Part shown: positions 24,158 through 32,644 of the stretch, one piece after another
Layout of the letters: every line of letters starts with the position of its first letter
How positions within the stretch are numbered: the stretch's first letter is position 1
Source: an uncultured Elusimicrobia bacterium
Lineage (GTDB): Bacteria; Elusimicrobiota; Elusimicrobia; Elusimicrobiales; UBA9959
DNA: 47,649 nt
Assembly: GCA_903873295.1 (NCBI GenBank)
Contig: CAIQNV010000121.1
Location: 1-47,649, forward strand
Direction: 5' to 3'
Program-made: the position numbers and the translations under genes
Notes under the pieces: model-generated
Told to the model about the DNA's origin: nothing
Database searches by the model: none
What the model saw: only the letters and a program-made list of their open reading frames with translations

Positions 24158-26154
24158 TTCGCCAGTACCCCCTGTATTTCGCTGAAGATCTCGTCGTCCT
24201 CGAACAGGTTCTGCCGTATCGAGCCCGACGGGCAGGCCGCCGCGCAGACGCCGCAGCCCTTGCAGAGGACTTCGTTGATCACCGCTTTTTTCTTGACCTC
24301 TTCGAAGGTGATAGCGGAATACGGGCAGAGCGGCAGGCAGGACTTGCAGCCGCAGCACTCCTCCTCTATCACGTGCGAAGTGTTGGGCTCCAGCTCCACG
24401 AACCCGGCGTCGATAAGCGCCAGCGCCTCGGCCGCGGCGGCGCCCGCCTGCGCCACGGTGTCGGGGATGTCGCGCGGCGCCTGGCAGGCCCCGGCTATAT
24501 AAATGCCATCGGTGAAAGTATTCACAGGGGCCAGCTTCGGATGCCGCTCCTGGAAGAAGCCTTCGGTGCCGCAGCCGATATTGAAGCGGCGGCGGACCTC
24601 CTGGGCGTCGGCCTGCGGCTCAAGGCCGGTGGAAAGCACGAGCATGTCCACGGGGATGCGCCGCACGAAGCCGGCCAGCGTGTCTTCCACGCGCACTATC
24701 AGGCGGCCCTCTTCCTCGGGCGTCATGGCCCAGTCGTTAACCTCGGCCACGCGGCCGCGGATAAAGTGCACGCCCTCGCTGAGCAGCTTGTCGTAGAATT
24801 CCTCGTAAGCCTTGCCGGGCGCGCGCATGTCTATGTAGAAGTTGTAAACTTCGGCGCCGGAATGCTCCTTTATGAGGTGCGCGAGCTTCAGCGAATACAT
24901 GCAGCAGACGCGGGAGCACCATTTGTTGGTTTTCGCGTCGCGCGAGCCCACGCAGTGCACGATGCCCACCTCCTTGGGATGCCTGCCGTCGCGCAGTACC
25001 ACCTCGCCCGAGGTGGGGCCGGAGGCGTTGACCAGGCGCTCTATCTCGAGCGCGGTATAAACGCCCGGATATTTGCCGTAGCCGTACTGGGGATCGCGCT
25101 TCGCGTCATGAGCTTTGAAGCCGGTGGCCAGCACTATCGCGCCCACCTGTATCTCTTTCATCTCGGCTTTCTGCTCAAAGTCGAAAGCCTTGCGGTCGCA
25201 GACATCCGCGCAGGTTTTTTTGCATTTGCCCGTCTTGAGCTGTATGCAGGTCTCGGGGTCCACCAGCACCACTTTCGGCGTGGCCTGCGGGAAGTCGATG
25301 TAAACCGGCTTGCGCTTGCCAAGCCCCTGGTTGAACTTGTCGTGGAATTTGGGTTCTTTGAAGACGCAGGCGTCTATGCACTCCATGCAGCCCACGCAGA
25401 GGTCTTCTATAACGTAGCGGGGCTTGCGCTTTACCATTACCTTATAGTTTCCCACGTAGCCCTCAACCTTTTCCACCTCGGAGTAGGTCCAGAGCGTAAT
25501 ATTGGGATGCGCCTTCACCGCCGACATCTTGGGGGTCAGGATGCAGGCCGCGCAGTCCAGCGTGGGGAAGGTCTTGTCGAACAGCGCCATGTGGCCGCCG
25601 ATGGTGGCTTCGCGCTCGACCAGCGTCACTTTCTTGCCGGCGTTGGCGAGCGTGAGCGCGGCGTGTATGCCGGCTATGCCGCCGCCCACCACCAGCACAT
25701 TGGGGTCCACCGGCACGCGCTTCTTGTCCAGCGCCTGGTGGTAGCGCACCCGGGTTATGGCCGCGCGGACCAGGTCCTTGGCCTTTTCGGTGGCGGCTTT
25801 TTTGTCCGTGTGCACCCAGGAGGCGTGCTCGCGGATATTTACCATCTGGAAATAGAACGGGTTAAGGCCGCCCTTGGCCGCTGCCTTGCGGAAAGTCTCC
25901 TCGTGCAGGAGCGGCGAACAGGCCGCCACAACCAGGCGCTCCAGCTTGTGCTTCCTTATGTCCTCGGCGATCATCTCCTGGCCGGGGTCCGAGCACATAT
26001 ATTTATAATCGCGCGAAACCGCCACGCCGGGCAGGCCGGCCGCGTATTTCTGCACTTCGGCCGGGTCTATTACGCCGGCGATATTGGTGCCGCAGTGGCA
26101 GATATAGAAGCCGACGCGGGGCAGATTCTCCTGCTTTGGTTTATTCTCTGTCAT
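24154..26154 (-). CDS. hdrA: Heterodisulfide reductase subunit A, FAD bifurcating subunit
   Basis: A 666-residue flavoprotein with several iron-sulfur sites, where electron bifurcation takes place in the MvhADG-HdrABC complex. In order: N-terminal FYICHCGTNIAGVID, the FAD-binding VLVVGGGIAGIHAALTLANA (about residue 150), a cysteine-rich insertion DCAACILTPKMS, a ferredoxin-like CVGCMECIDAC, a thioredoxin-reductase-like second half, and two C-terminal [4Fe-4S] motifs (CCGCKSCLPLCPY and CKGCGVCAAACPS). All are intact. The two-base gap after hdrB and the GGGAGG there indicate tight co-translation. Confidence 0.96.
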   Translation of the reverse strand: MTENKPKQENLPRVGFYICHCGTNIAGVIDPAEVQKYAAGLPGVAVSRDYKYMCSDPGQEMIAEDIRKHKLERLVVAACSPLLHEETFRKAAAKGGLNPFYFQMVNIREHASWVHTDKKAATEKAKDLVRAAITRVRYHQALDKKRVPVDPNVLVVGGGIAGIHAALTLANAGKKVTLVEREATIGGHMALFDKTFPTLDCAACILTPKMSAVKAHPNITLWTYSEVEKVEGYVGNYKVMVKRKPRYVIEDLCVGCMECIDACVFKEPKFHDKFNQGLGKRKPVYIDFPQATPKVVLVDPETCIQLKTGKCKKTCADVCDRKAFDFEQKAEMKEIQVGAIVLATGFKAHDAKRDPQYGYGKYPGVYTALEIERLVNASGPTSGEVVLRDGRHPKEVGIVHCVGSRDAKTNKWCSRVCCMYSLKLAHLIKEHSGAEVYNFYIDMRAPGKAYEEFYDKLLSEGVHFIRGRVAEVNDWAMTPEEEGRLIVRVEDTLAGFVRRIPVDMLVLSTGLEPQADAQEVRRRFNIGCGTEGFFQERHPKLAPVNTFTDGIYIAGACQAPRDIPDTVAQAGAAAAEALALIDAGFVELEPNTSHVIEEECCGCKSCLPLCPYSAITFEEVKKKAVINEVLCKGCGVCAAACPSGSIRQNLFEDDEIFSEIQGVLAK

Positions 26155-26156
26155 AG

Positions 26157-27017
26157 TTACCTCCCCGCCAGTGCGGCTTCCGCGGAAATAATTCCGCGCT
26201 TGATCCCCAATTCTTTGGCGCTCAGGCCCATCGCGAGCCCGATCACCTGGGTGAAGTAAAGCACGGGCATGTCGATCCTCTCGTACTTGCGCGCTATCTG
26301 GTCCTGGTAGCCGTCCAGGTTGAACTGGCAGAGCGGGCAGGGCGTTACAATGGCCTGCGCTCCGCGCTTTTTGGCTTCCTTAAGTATGATGTAGGCCAGG
26401 CGCAGGCCCGCTTCGGGCACTGTGCCGGTAAGGCTGCCGCCGCAGCAGCGGGTTTTCAGCGGCCAGGTCACGCATTCGGCCCCCGCCGTCGCGATAAGCT
26501 TGTCCATCGTTACCGGGTTATGCTGGTCGTCGAAAGTGGCGAAGGGGCGGACAACCTGGCAGCCGTAGTAGGGCGCCAGTTTCAGGCCGGTCAGCGGATT
26601 CTTCACGCGCTTCTTTATTTCCTCCAGGCCCACGTCGTTCACGAGCACGTCGAGCGGGTGGCGCACTTTGGCCGTGCCCTTGTAGTCCAGCTCTCCGGCT
26701 TTCAGGGCGCTGGTCACCTTGCGCTTCAGCTCGGGGTGGTCCTTCAGGCCCTGCATGGTCTTGTTGAGCACCAGGTAGCAGGCGCTGCAGGGCGCGATAA
26801 CGTCTTCCGCGGCGCGCTCGGCTATGGCCAGATTGCGGCCGGCCAGCGCGTAGGATTTCGTCTCGTCGACGGACATGTAGGCGGTGGCGCCGCAGCAGTT
26901 CCAGTCCTCCAGCTCGCTTATTTCAACGCCGAGCGCCTTGAACACGGCCAGGAAAGATTCCTCGTAGGCCCGGCCGGTGCCCTTCAGGGAACAGCCCGGA
27001 AAATATTGGTATTTCAT
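26157..27017 (-). CDS. hdrB: Heterodisulfide reductase subunit B
   Basis: A 286-residue subunit with two cysteine-rich CCG domains, which hold the non-cubane iron-sulfur clusters that reduce disulfides. First domain: FPGCSLKG, WNCCGA, APCSACY. Second: YYGCQVV, RCCGGS, TPCPLCQ. All cysteines of both motifs are present, so the subunit should be active. The start overlaps hdrC by ATGA. Since most bacteria lack CoM-S-S-CoB, the physiological acceptor is probably another disulfide or carrier. Confidence 0.96.
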   Translation of the reverse strand: MKYQYFPGCSLKGTGRAYEESFLAVFKALGVEISELEDWNCCGATAYMSVDETKSYALAGRNLAIAERAAEDVIAPCSACYLVLNKTMQGLKDHPELKRKVTSALKAGELDYKGTAKVRHPLDVLVNDVGLEEIKKRVKNPLTGLKLAPYYGCQVVRPFATFDDQHNPVTMDKLIATAGAECVTWPLKTRCCGGSLTGTVPEAGLRLAYIILKEAKKRGAQAIVTPCPLCQFNLDGYQDQIARKYERIDMPVLYFTQVIGLAMGLSAKELGIKRGIISAEAALAGR

Positions 27018-27607
27018 TTCGCAGCCTCCTTCTTTTCGTCGGACTCTATGGCTTCGAGCACTTTGCGCAGCTCGCCGCGGCGTTTTATTGAATCAGGCAG
27101 CACCGACAGGCGGCCTGTGCGGATAAGGTTCAAGCCGAGGCCCGTCATGCTGAGGAACTTGAACCAGTTGGTGCGCAGGAACAGGTCCGTGACCAGCAGC
27201 GTCTCGTTGACGCGGCCGAACATGAAGATCATCCGGCTGAACTCGCGCGCCAGCACCGGGATGGGGAAGCGGCGCGGGAACACGCCCTCCTCTATGGCTT
27301 TGCGCTTGAGCAGGTACATGATATCAGTTACCTGTATCTCCTTCGGGCACTCTACGCGGCAGGCGTAGCAGCTGGCGCACAGCCAGATGGTGAAAGAGCT
27401 TAAAACTTCCTTTTTGAAGCCTTCGCGGGCGAGGTTTATCAGCCTGCGGGGCGTATAATCCATGTACAGAGAAAGCGGGCAGGTGGCGCTGCAGACTCCG
27501 CATTGTATGCAGTGGCGCAGGTTCTCGCCGCCGGTCTGGCTGCTGACCCATTTTGCGAATTCCTTGTCGCAATCGTTTTCATATTTTATTTTCTGCTCAA
27601 GTGGCAT
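27014..27607 (-). CDS. hdrC: Heterodisulfide reductase subunit C
   Basis: A 197-residue iron-sulfur protein linking HdrA to HdrB. Two [4Fe-4S] motifs are clear: HCIQCGVCSATCPLS and CASCYACRVECPKE. The C-terminal half is helical (LAREFSRMIFMFGRVNETLL). It is the first gene of the operon and has the best ribosome site of the region, AAGGAGGT seven bases before the ATG. The order hdrC-hdrB-hdrA-mvhD-mvhG-mvhA is continuous, with overlaps or tiny gaps. Confidence 0.95.
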   Translation of the reverse strand: MPLEQKIKYENDCDKEFAKWVSSQTGGENLRHCIQCGVCSATCPLSLYMDYTPRRLINLAREGFKKEVLSSFTIWLCASCYACRVECPKEIQVTDIMYLLKRKAIEEGVFPRRFPIPVLAREFSRMIFMFGRVNETLLVTDLFLRTNWFKFLSMTGLGLNLIRTGRLSVLPDSIKRRGELRKVLEAIESDEKKEAAK

Positions 27608-27641
27608 GAAGCAACCTCCTTACTAAGGTTACAACAATCAT

Positions 27642-27670
27642 ATCATGCGCGCGCCCGCGCCCGCCAACAA
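27642..27670 (-). promoter_or_regulatory. Possible promoter of the hdr-mvh operon
   Basis: Minus strand: TTGTTG (27665-27670), 17 bases, CATGAT (27642-27647), about 30 bases before the hdrC start. Both boxes are imperfect; an overlapping TATGAT (27637-27642) is an alternative -10. The rest of the 223-base gap to the divergent gene at 27831 shows no other clear structure. Confidence 0.35.
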
Positions 27671-27830
27671 CTTTTGATTATGCTGGTATAAGATGCGCTA
27701 ATACTCGTAGAAAAACTTTTAATAAAGTGCGCGCTACGGCTCCGGTGCGCCGGAAAATTAGGGAACTTATCCGCCGGTTTATTTTATAGAATAAGGACTT
27801 CTACGGACGGCGATCAAAAGGGGAATACGA

Positions 27831-28187
27831 ATGAAATCTGGATATCGCAGCATAGCGGAAGGAATAATACTGACACTTATCACCTGCGGCATATACAATC
27901 TGTTCTGGAACTGGTATCAGATGGAAGCCTGCAACGAGCTGGTGGGCCGCGAGGAATTCTCTCCTGTAAAAGTTTATCTGCTGTCTCTGGTCACCTGCGG
28001 AATATATTTCGTTTATTACCAGTACTGCATGGGCGGGGTGATAGTGGAGATACAGCGCAAACGCTCGCTTCCGCCCTATGAGAATCTGCCGATAGTGAGC
28101 CTGTTCCTGTCCCTGTTCGGCATGAGCATTATCGTAGACGCGATACATCAGAATGAACTTAATAAGTTCTTCCCCAAGCCGGCTTGA
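27831..28187 (+). CDS. DUF4234-like small membrane protein
   Basis: A 118-residue protein with three to four hydrophobic segments. The duplicated motif LTLITCGIYNLFWNW and LSLVTCGIYFVYY (Leu-Ile-Thr-Cys-Gly-Ile-Tyr) is the DUF4234 signature. Function is unknown for the family. AAAGGGG lies eight bases before the ATG. It is divergent from hdrC and overlaps the next gene by 35 bases, so the two are expressed together. Confidence 0.8.
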   Translation: MKSGYRSIAEGIILTLITCGIYNLFWNWYQMEACNELVGREEFSPVKVYLLSLVTCGIYFVYYQYCMGGVIVEIQRKRSLPPYENLPIVSLFLSLFGMSIIVDAIHQNELNKFFPKPA

Positions 28188-28551
28188 AGCCGACCCGCTC
28201 CGCCTGGCCGCCCGGGCGGTGCTGGCGGTAACCGCGCTGAGCGGGCTGCTGCACCTGGCCGGCTGCAGCCTGCTGGCGGCGCTGCCGAAGGCGGCGCTGT
28301 GCCCGTTCAAAGCGGTTACCGGGCTGCCCTGCCCAGGCTGCGGGATGACGCGCGCTTTTCTGGCGCTGGGCAGGCTGGACTTCGCCGGAGCGTACGCCTG
28401 GAACCCGCTGGTTTTCCCGCTGGCCGCGCTGACGGCGCTGTACGCTGCAGGCAGGGTCCCGCGGGCGCTCGGTTCCGGTAAACTGCTTAACCTGGCGCTT
28501 CTGGGAGTGCTGGTTTTCTGGGGGATCCGCCTGCTGAACCGCATAGGCTGA
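28153..28551 (+). CDS. DUF2752 membrane protein
   Basis: A 132-residue protein with three hydrophobic helices and the family motif CPFKAVTGLPCPGCGMTRAFLAL, cited here in two parts: CPFKAVTGLPC and PGCGMTRAF. The cysteines and the following threonine-arginine are the conserved features of DUF2752. The role is unknown. It starts within the end of the DUF4234 gene; a start further in would cut the first hydrophobic part, so I keep ATG 28153. Confidence 0.85.
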   Translation: MNLISSSPSRLEADPLRLAARAVLAVTALSGLLHLAGCSLLAALPKAALCPFKAVTGLPCPGCGMTRAFLALGRLDFAGAYAWNPLVFPLAALTALYAAGRVPRALGSGKLLNLALLGVLVFWGIRLLNRIG

Positions 28552-28598
28552 CACGGACGCGCTGGGGATATCGCTTTAAGGCCGCTTTCGCGCTTTTT

Positions 28599-30317
28599 AT
28601 GACCAGGATATTTTCAAGAACTTTATTGCTAGCTTTCGCCGCTGCGGCGGCGGTTTTTGCGGCCCCTATCCCGGCGGCTTATGCCGAAGACGGAGGCCTC
28701 CGGCAGGCGCCGCTAAATCCCGCGTTCCTGCAATATCTTGAAACGCTGAAATTGCGCGGCGCTCCGGCCGCGCTTAAAACCCGGACCGGACACAGGCTGG
28801 GCAAGGTTCCCTCTCCCACTGCCGCCATCGTGGGTCCGCCGTCCCCCGCGGGGTCGAAAAGCGGCGCGCAGGTTTCCTATCCTTCCTCCTACGATCTGCG
28901 CGATCATAACAAGCTTACCCCGGTTAAAAATCAGGGCAACTGCGGCTCCTGCTGGGCTTATGCGGCGATGTCCTCCATGGAATCATACTTTAAGCCCGGT
29001 GAAACGCTGGACCTGTCGGAAGCGGACCTGGACGCCAACAGCGGTTTCGATTATGGCTCCTGCATGGGGGGCGACGACAAAATGTCCTCCGCCTATCTGA
29101 CGCGCTGGGACGGCCCGGTCGTGGAGGGCAGCACCACCGTGGTAAAACACGCGCAAAATATCCTGCTGCTCACCCGCCGGTCCGGGCCCGCGGACAACGA
29201 CCGCATCAAAGCCGCCGTGCTGGCCTACGGCGGTCTCGGGGCCGCGTTCTATTATGATGACAGCTACTACAACCCGGGCACCAGTTCTTTTTACGCCAAT
29301 ATTCCCCCCGGCGATAATGCCAGCAACCACGAGGTCACGCTGGTCGGCTGGGACGACAATTATTCCAGAACAAATTTCCTGGTCACGCCGGCCGGCGACG
29401 GCGCTTTTATCTGCAAAAACTCCTGGGACACGGACTGGGGCGACGGCGGCTTTTTCTATGTTTCCTATTACGACGTTATGTTCGGGCGCGCCGACTATGT
29501 TTCCGCCTATACGGGGGAGGGCGTCGGTAACTATACGACCCTGTACAGCTATGACAAGCTCGGGTGGGTCGCGGATCTGGGCTATAGCACGACCACCGCC
29601 TGGTACTCCAATATTTTCACCGCCGCGGGGAATGAAAAGATCAAGGCGGTCGGCTTTTACACCACTGACTCTCACACCGATTATACGGTCGAGCTCTACC
29701 TCGGAGTGACGGCCGGGCAGCCCACCAGCGGAACCCGGGCTTATTCGGCGAGCGGCTCCTTTAATTCGCCGGGTTATTATACCGTGCCGGTCGGTTACCA
29801 GCCGGTCGCCGGCGGGCAGCTGTTTTCGGTGGTGGTTAAAGCCACGAATGCGGGCTATGAATATCCTGTCCCGGTCGAGGCGAAACTGGCGGACTACTCC
29901 AGCCAGGCCGCCTCCTCGGGAAAAAGCTATGTCAGCAGGGACGGCGCGGCCTGGGATGCGCTGACCGTCCTGTATAGCTCATACACTAATGTCAACCTGA
30001 AAGCTTATTCGACCAGCGACCTTCCTGCTGGTACGGCGGCGCTGACGGATAATCTGTTCAGGCCGCTGAAAAACCCCGCCGTAAAATGCCGGATAGCCGT
30101 GACTATCCACGCCGCCGGCAATGTGGCGGTCAAGGCCTACACCATAAACGGCGGCCTTGTAAGAACGATCTACAACGGGCCGCAAAACTCCGGCGCTTTC
30201 AATTATTTCTGGGACGGCAAAACGGACAACGGAAACCTTGTGGCAAGCGGCCTTTATCTCGTTAAGATCCTGGGGCCCAATACGAATATCACCGAAAAAG
30301 TGGTGGTTATAAAATGA
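28599..30317 (+). CDS. Secreted papain-family (C1A) protease with C-terminal sorting-type domain
   Basis: A 572-residue exported cysteine protease. The signal peptide ends near YAEDG; a propeptide follows. The catalytic domain starts at SSYDLRDHNKLTPVKNQG; the nucleophile is in GNCGSCWAYAA (about 117), the histidine in NHEVTLVGWDD (about 243) and the asparagine in ICKNSWDTDWGDGG (about 273). A middle domain (about 305-450, YSYDKLGWVADLG) resembles the lectin-like module found after bacterial C1A proteases. The last 90 residues match FlgD/Por-type C-terminal domains (FNYFWDGKTDNGNLVASGLY, ending EKVVVIK). The stop overlaps the PorV-like start by ATGA. Confidence 0.9.
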   Translation: MTRIFSRTLLLAFAAAAAVFAAPIPAAYAEDGGLRQAPLNPAFLQYLETLKLRGAPAALKTRTGHRLGKVPSPTAAIVGPPSPAGSKSGAQVSYPSSYDLRDHNKLTPVKNQGNCGSCWAYAAMSSMESYFKPGETLDLSEADLDANSGFDYGSCMGGDDKMSSAYLTRWDGPVVEGSTTVVKHAQNILLLTRRSGPADNDRIKAAVLAYGGLGAAFYYDDSYYNPGTSSFYANIPPGDNASNHEVTLVGWDDNYSRTNFLVTPAGDGAFICKNSWDTDWGDGGFFYVSYYDVMFGRADYVSAYTGEGVGNYTTLYSYDKLGWVADLGYSTTTAWYSNIFTAAGNEKIKAVGFYTTDSHTDYTVELYLGVTAGQPTSGTRAYSASGSFNSPGYYTVPVGYQPVAGGQLFSVVVKATNAGYEYPVPVEAKLADYSSQAASSGKSYVSRDGAAWDALTVLYSSYTNVNLKAYSTSDLPAGTAALTDNLFRPLKNPAVKCRIAVTIHAAGNVAVKAYTINGGLVRTIYNGPQNSGAFNYFWDGKTDNGNLVASGLYLVKILGPNTNITEKVVVIK

Positions 30318-31270
30318 GGATCCTGCCGGCGCTCGCCGCCTCTTTTTTTCTCGCGGCCGGTTTTACCCTTAACCCCGCCGGCGCGCGCGGCGAGGCGGGC
30401 CTTACCGCCGCGCCCATACTTAACAGGCCCGTCGGGGCGCGGTCCTCCGGCATGGGCAGGGCGTTTACGGCGGTACCGGGCGACGCCGAAAGCGTGATGT
30501 ATAACCCGGCGGGCCTGGCTTTCGCGACCGGTCTGAAGGCCCACGTCTCATATATGAACGGGTTCGGCGGGGGGGCTTACGGCTTCGCGGCGGTGCCGGT
30601 GAAAGCCGGTAATTTTGTTTTGACCCCGGCTTTCCTTTATTATAATTCCGGGACGATGAGGCTGAATCTCTCCGACGGGACCAGCGGGGACGTGACCGCC
30701 GAGCTGGACACGGTTTCCATGCTGTCGGCCGCCTGCAAACCGCTGCCGGACCTGGCTGTGGGCGCCACGCTCAAACGCACCGCGATGGAGCTGGCCGAAA
30801 CCGCTTCGGCCTCAGGCCTGCATTTTGACTTCGGCGCGCTTTACGCCCCGACTAAAAGCCTCAGCCTCGGGGCGGCGGCCTTAAACAACGGCGGGGCGGT
30901 TAAGTTCGAGGAGAAAGGCGATCCCGCTCCCGCGACGCTCCGGGCCGGGTTTTCTTATAAAGTCGTGATCAACCCCCCAAATTTGCTGGACCGCTCCGCC
31001 GATATCTCTTATTTCGACATCGTTATCGCTTCGGACTGGAGCAGGGTCGTTAAGGAAAAGGGCTATTTTCAGTCGGGTCTCGAGATGAACATGAAAATGC
31101 CGAACTCCCTGTTCCTGAGTCTGCGCGCGGGTTATTTATTCAACCGTCCCGAGGAAGGCTTCACTTTCGGCTTCGGCCTTAAAAGCGGGCGCTGGGACTT
31201 CGGCTTCGGCTTCGAAGCGGCAAAAAAACTCGACTCCCGCCGCCCGGTCTCCCTTTCCTACGAGTTCTGA
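30314..31270 (+). CDS. PorV/PorQ-family outer-membrane protein
   Basis: A 318-residue barrel protein with a signal peptide (about 1-27). The first strand block ARSSGMGRAFTAVPGDAESVMYNPAGLA is the PorV/PorQ (UPF0164-like) hallmark, given here as ARSSGMGRAFTA and VMYNPAGLA. It continues as alternating strands and ends with VSLSYEF. In type IX secretion, PorV shuttles cargo carrying a C-terminal sorting domain to the attachment complex. The ATGA coupling to a protease with such a domain makes a dedicated pair likely. No other type IX genes are in the window. Confidence 0.85.
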   Translation: MRILPALAASFFLAAGFTLNPAGARGEAGLTAAPILNRPVGARSSGMGRAFTAVPGDAESVMYNPAGLAFATGLKAHVSYMNGFGGGAYGFAAVPVKAGNFVLTPAFLYYNSGTMRLNLSDGTSGDVTAELDTVSMLSAACKPLPDLAVGATLKRTAMELAETASASGLHFDFGALYAPTKSLSLGAAALNNGGAVKFEEKGDPAPATLRAGFSYKVVINPPNLLDRSADISYFDIVIASDWSRVVKEKGYFQSGLEMNMKMPNSLFLSLRAGYLFNRPEEGFTFGFGLKSGRWDFGFGFEAAKKLDSRRPVSLSYEF

Positions 31271-31317
31271 CCGCCGCGTTTCTATGTGAAAAGGTCCAGG
31301 GAGACTTTTCCCGCTGC

Positions 31318-31947
31318 CTAAAAGAGTTTGGGGATCTCTTTTTCAAAGAACGCTTTTATCTTGCCCCAGGCTGCCGGTTTCAGCATTCTGGGCATAGGTT
31401 CTTTCTCGGCGTCCTCGAAATAAACCAGCGCTTTCGCGGCCTGAACGGAGAAATTCGGGTGGCCCGGGAATTTTTGTTCCGCCCATTTGAAGAGGTCGGC
31501 CGCTTTGCGTGATTGGAGGATAAAAAACAGGTCGATAAAATCCTTTTTCGAGCCGCGGCTTATTGCGGCGCTCAGTTTCATGGCGGAGATGTCTTCAACG
31601 GAAGCGACCTTAAGCCCGGCCCAGTTGTCCGGCGGCCGCAGCGGCGCGTACGGGTAGTGGAAAAGGCTTACGGCGGTGCTCCCCAGCCGTAAATGGCAGG
31701 TTCCGTCTTTCTCCTCCATGATCTCAACCTTGCCTGAGGCTTCAAGGCTTTTTTTCAGGGCCTGCCTCTCCGGCTGGTTCAGAAAGCATTTGCCTGAAAA
31801 AAGGTCGAGGTCCAGCGAGATCCTGTGTCCCAGCCGGAGAGCCAGGCCCGTGCCGCCGGCAAGGTAAAAATCGCCCCCTGCGGCCAGCGCCAGGCGGCGG
31901 GCGGCTTCATGCCCGGACTTGTCCAGAACTTTCTCGTGCCAGTCCAT
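31318..31947 (-). CDS. AbiEii-type nucleotidyltransferase toxin
   Basis: A 209-residue protein of the nucleotidyltransferase AbiEii/AbiGii family. Motif FYLAGGTGLALRLGHR followed by SLDLDLF gives the GG-x-x-L and D-x-D metal-binding core; VEDISAMKLSAAISRGSKKDFIDLFFIL is the second family block (shown in part: AMKLSAAISRGSKKDFID). AbiEii-type enzymes transfer nucleotides to tRNA ends and block growth or phage. It lies two bases after the HTH protein at 31950, the usual antitoxin-first order. At about 210 residues it is a short member. Confidence 0.88.
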   Translation of the reverse strand: MDWHEKVLDKSGHEAARRLALAAGGDFYLAGGTGLALRLGHRISLDLDLFSGKCFLNQPERQALKKSLEASGKVEIMEEKDGTCHLRLGSTAVSLFHYPYAPLRPPDNWAGLKVASVEDISAMKLSAAISRGSKKDFIDLFFILQSRKAADLFKWAEQKFPGHPNFSVQAAKALVYFEDAEKEPMPRMLKPAAWGKIKAFFEKEIPKLF

Positions 31948-31949
31948 TA

Positions 31950-32474
31950 TTATTTCCTCCAGATCCCGTCATCCCGCCAACCAGGGAGCGGTTCCGGCCT
32001 CGCTCCAAGCACAAGGGACCAGAGCCTGAGCGAGCGGGCGCCTAAAAGCCGGGCCCCGTCCTCTTTTATAAAACCTGACAGCTCCCCGCGGGTGTAGCGC
32101 TTAAAAACCCATTTTATGTCAGCCTGTCCGCCGTTTTCCAGCACGCGCGAGATCACGAGGGTCCTGTCTCTGCCGGCGTTGAGCCTGGAAATGGTATATT
32201 CAGGGAAAAGCGCCGCGAGCCTCTTCGGCAGAGGCTGGACGGTCAGCGGCCTTTCCGCGGCTTTTTCGATCTCTACGGCGTCCAGGAGCCATTCTCCCAG
32301 AAGTTTAGCTTCCGGTTTCAGGAGGCCGGTTTCAATGTAGCGGTAGATCTGCCTGCGGGTGCGCTTTAGTGTCAGCGCCGCCTGCGCGACCGTGCGGACC
32401 TCCCGGGTGCGCCCCCCGGCCTCAAGGAACAGCGCCCCGCTGCTTTTTTGTATAAGCGATAGCTCAATATTCAT
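31950..32474 (-). CDS. Putative antitoxin/DNA-binding partner of the AbiEii toxin
   Basis: A 174-residue protein, start chosen at ATG 32474 (MNIELSLIQKSSGAL). Residues 28-60 (VRTVAQAALTLKRTRRQIYRYIE) look like a helix-turn-helix of the MerR/excisionase kind. The rest (ISRLNAGRDRTLVISRVLENG, IKWVFKRYTRGELSGFI) resembles small AbiEi-like or 'DUF6922'-type antitoxins but I do not recognise it firmly. It has a promoter whose -10 box ends seven bases before the ATG, so the transcript is probably leaderless. The upstream ATG at 32510 lies inside that promoter. Confidence 0.65.
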   Translation of the reverse strand: MNIELSLIQKSSGALFLEAGGRTREVRTVAQAALTLKRTRRQIYRYIETGLLKPEAKLLGEWLLDAVEIEKAAERPLTVQPLPKRLAALFPEYTISRLNAGRDRTLVISRVLENGGQADIKWVFKRYTRGELSGFIKEDGARLLGARSLRLWSLVLGARPEPLPGWRDDGIWRK

Positions 32475-32481
32475 TACATAT

Positions 32482-32510
32482 AGTATGACATAAAAGCTCT
32501 GAAAAGTCAA
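32482..32510 (-). promoter_or_regulatory. σ70 promoter of the toxin-antitoxin pair, leaderless geometry
   Basis: Minus strand: TTGACT (32505-32510), 17 bases, CATACT (32482-32487), then seven bases to ATG 32474. Transcription should begin at the start codon. Confidence 0.6.
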
Positions 32511-32644
32511 TACGCTAATTTCGTGAACGGTATCCCGGCATGGGCCCCGCGGAGCTTATTTATATTTCAGGGAACTGTCCGATCTTTTTTGTATTATAGA
32601 TAAAACATACTGGCGCCAGCCGCCTATGTCTACCGCAAATTATC

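Noticed and set aside
24158-24358. N-terminal extension of MvhD
   Set aside because: It is the hdrA C-terminus read in another frame; the ATG at 24157 has the usual ATGA overlap.
24373-26259. 628-codon plus-strand frame opposite hdrA
   Set aside because: Antisense shadow of a gene with complete iron-sulfur motifs; its residues are His/Val/Ala-rich without domains.
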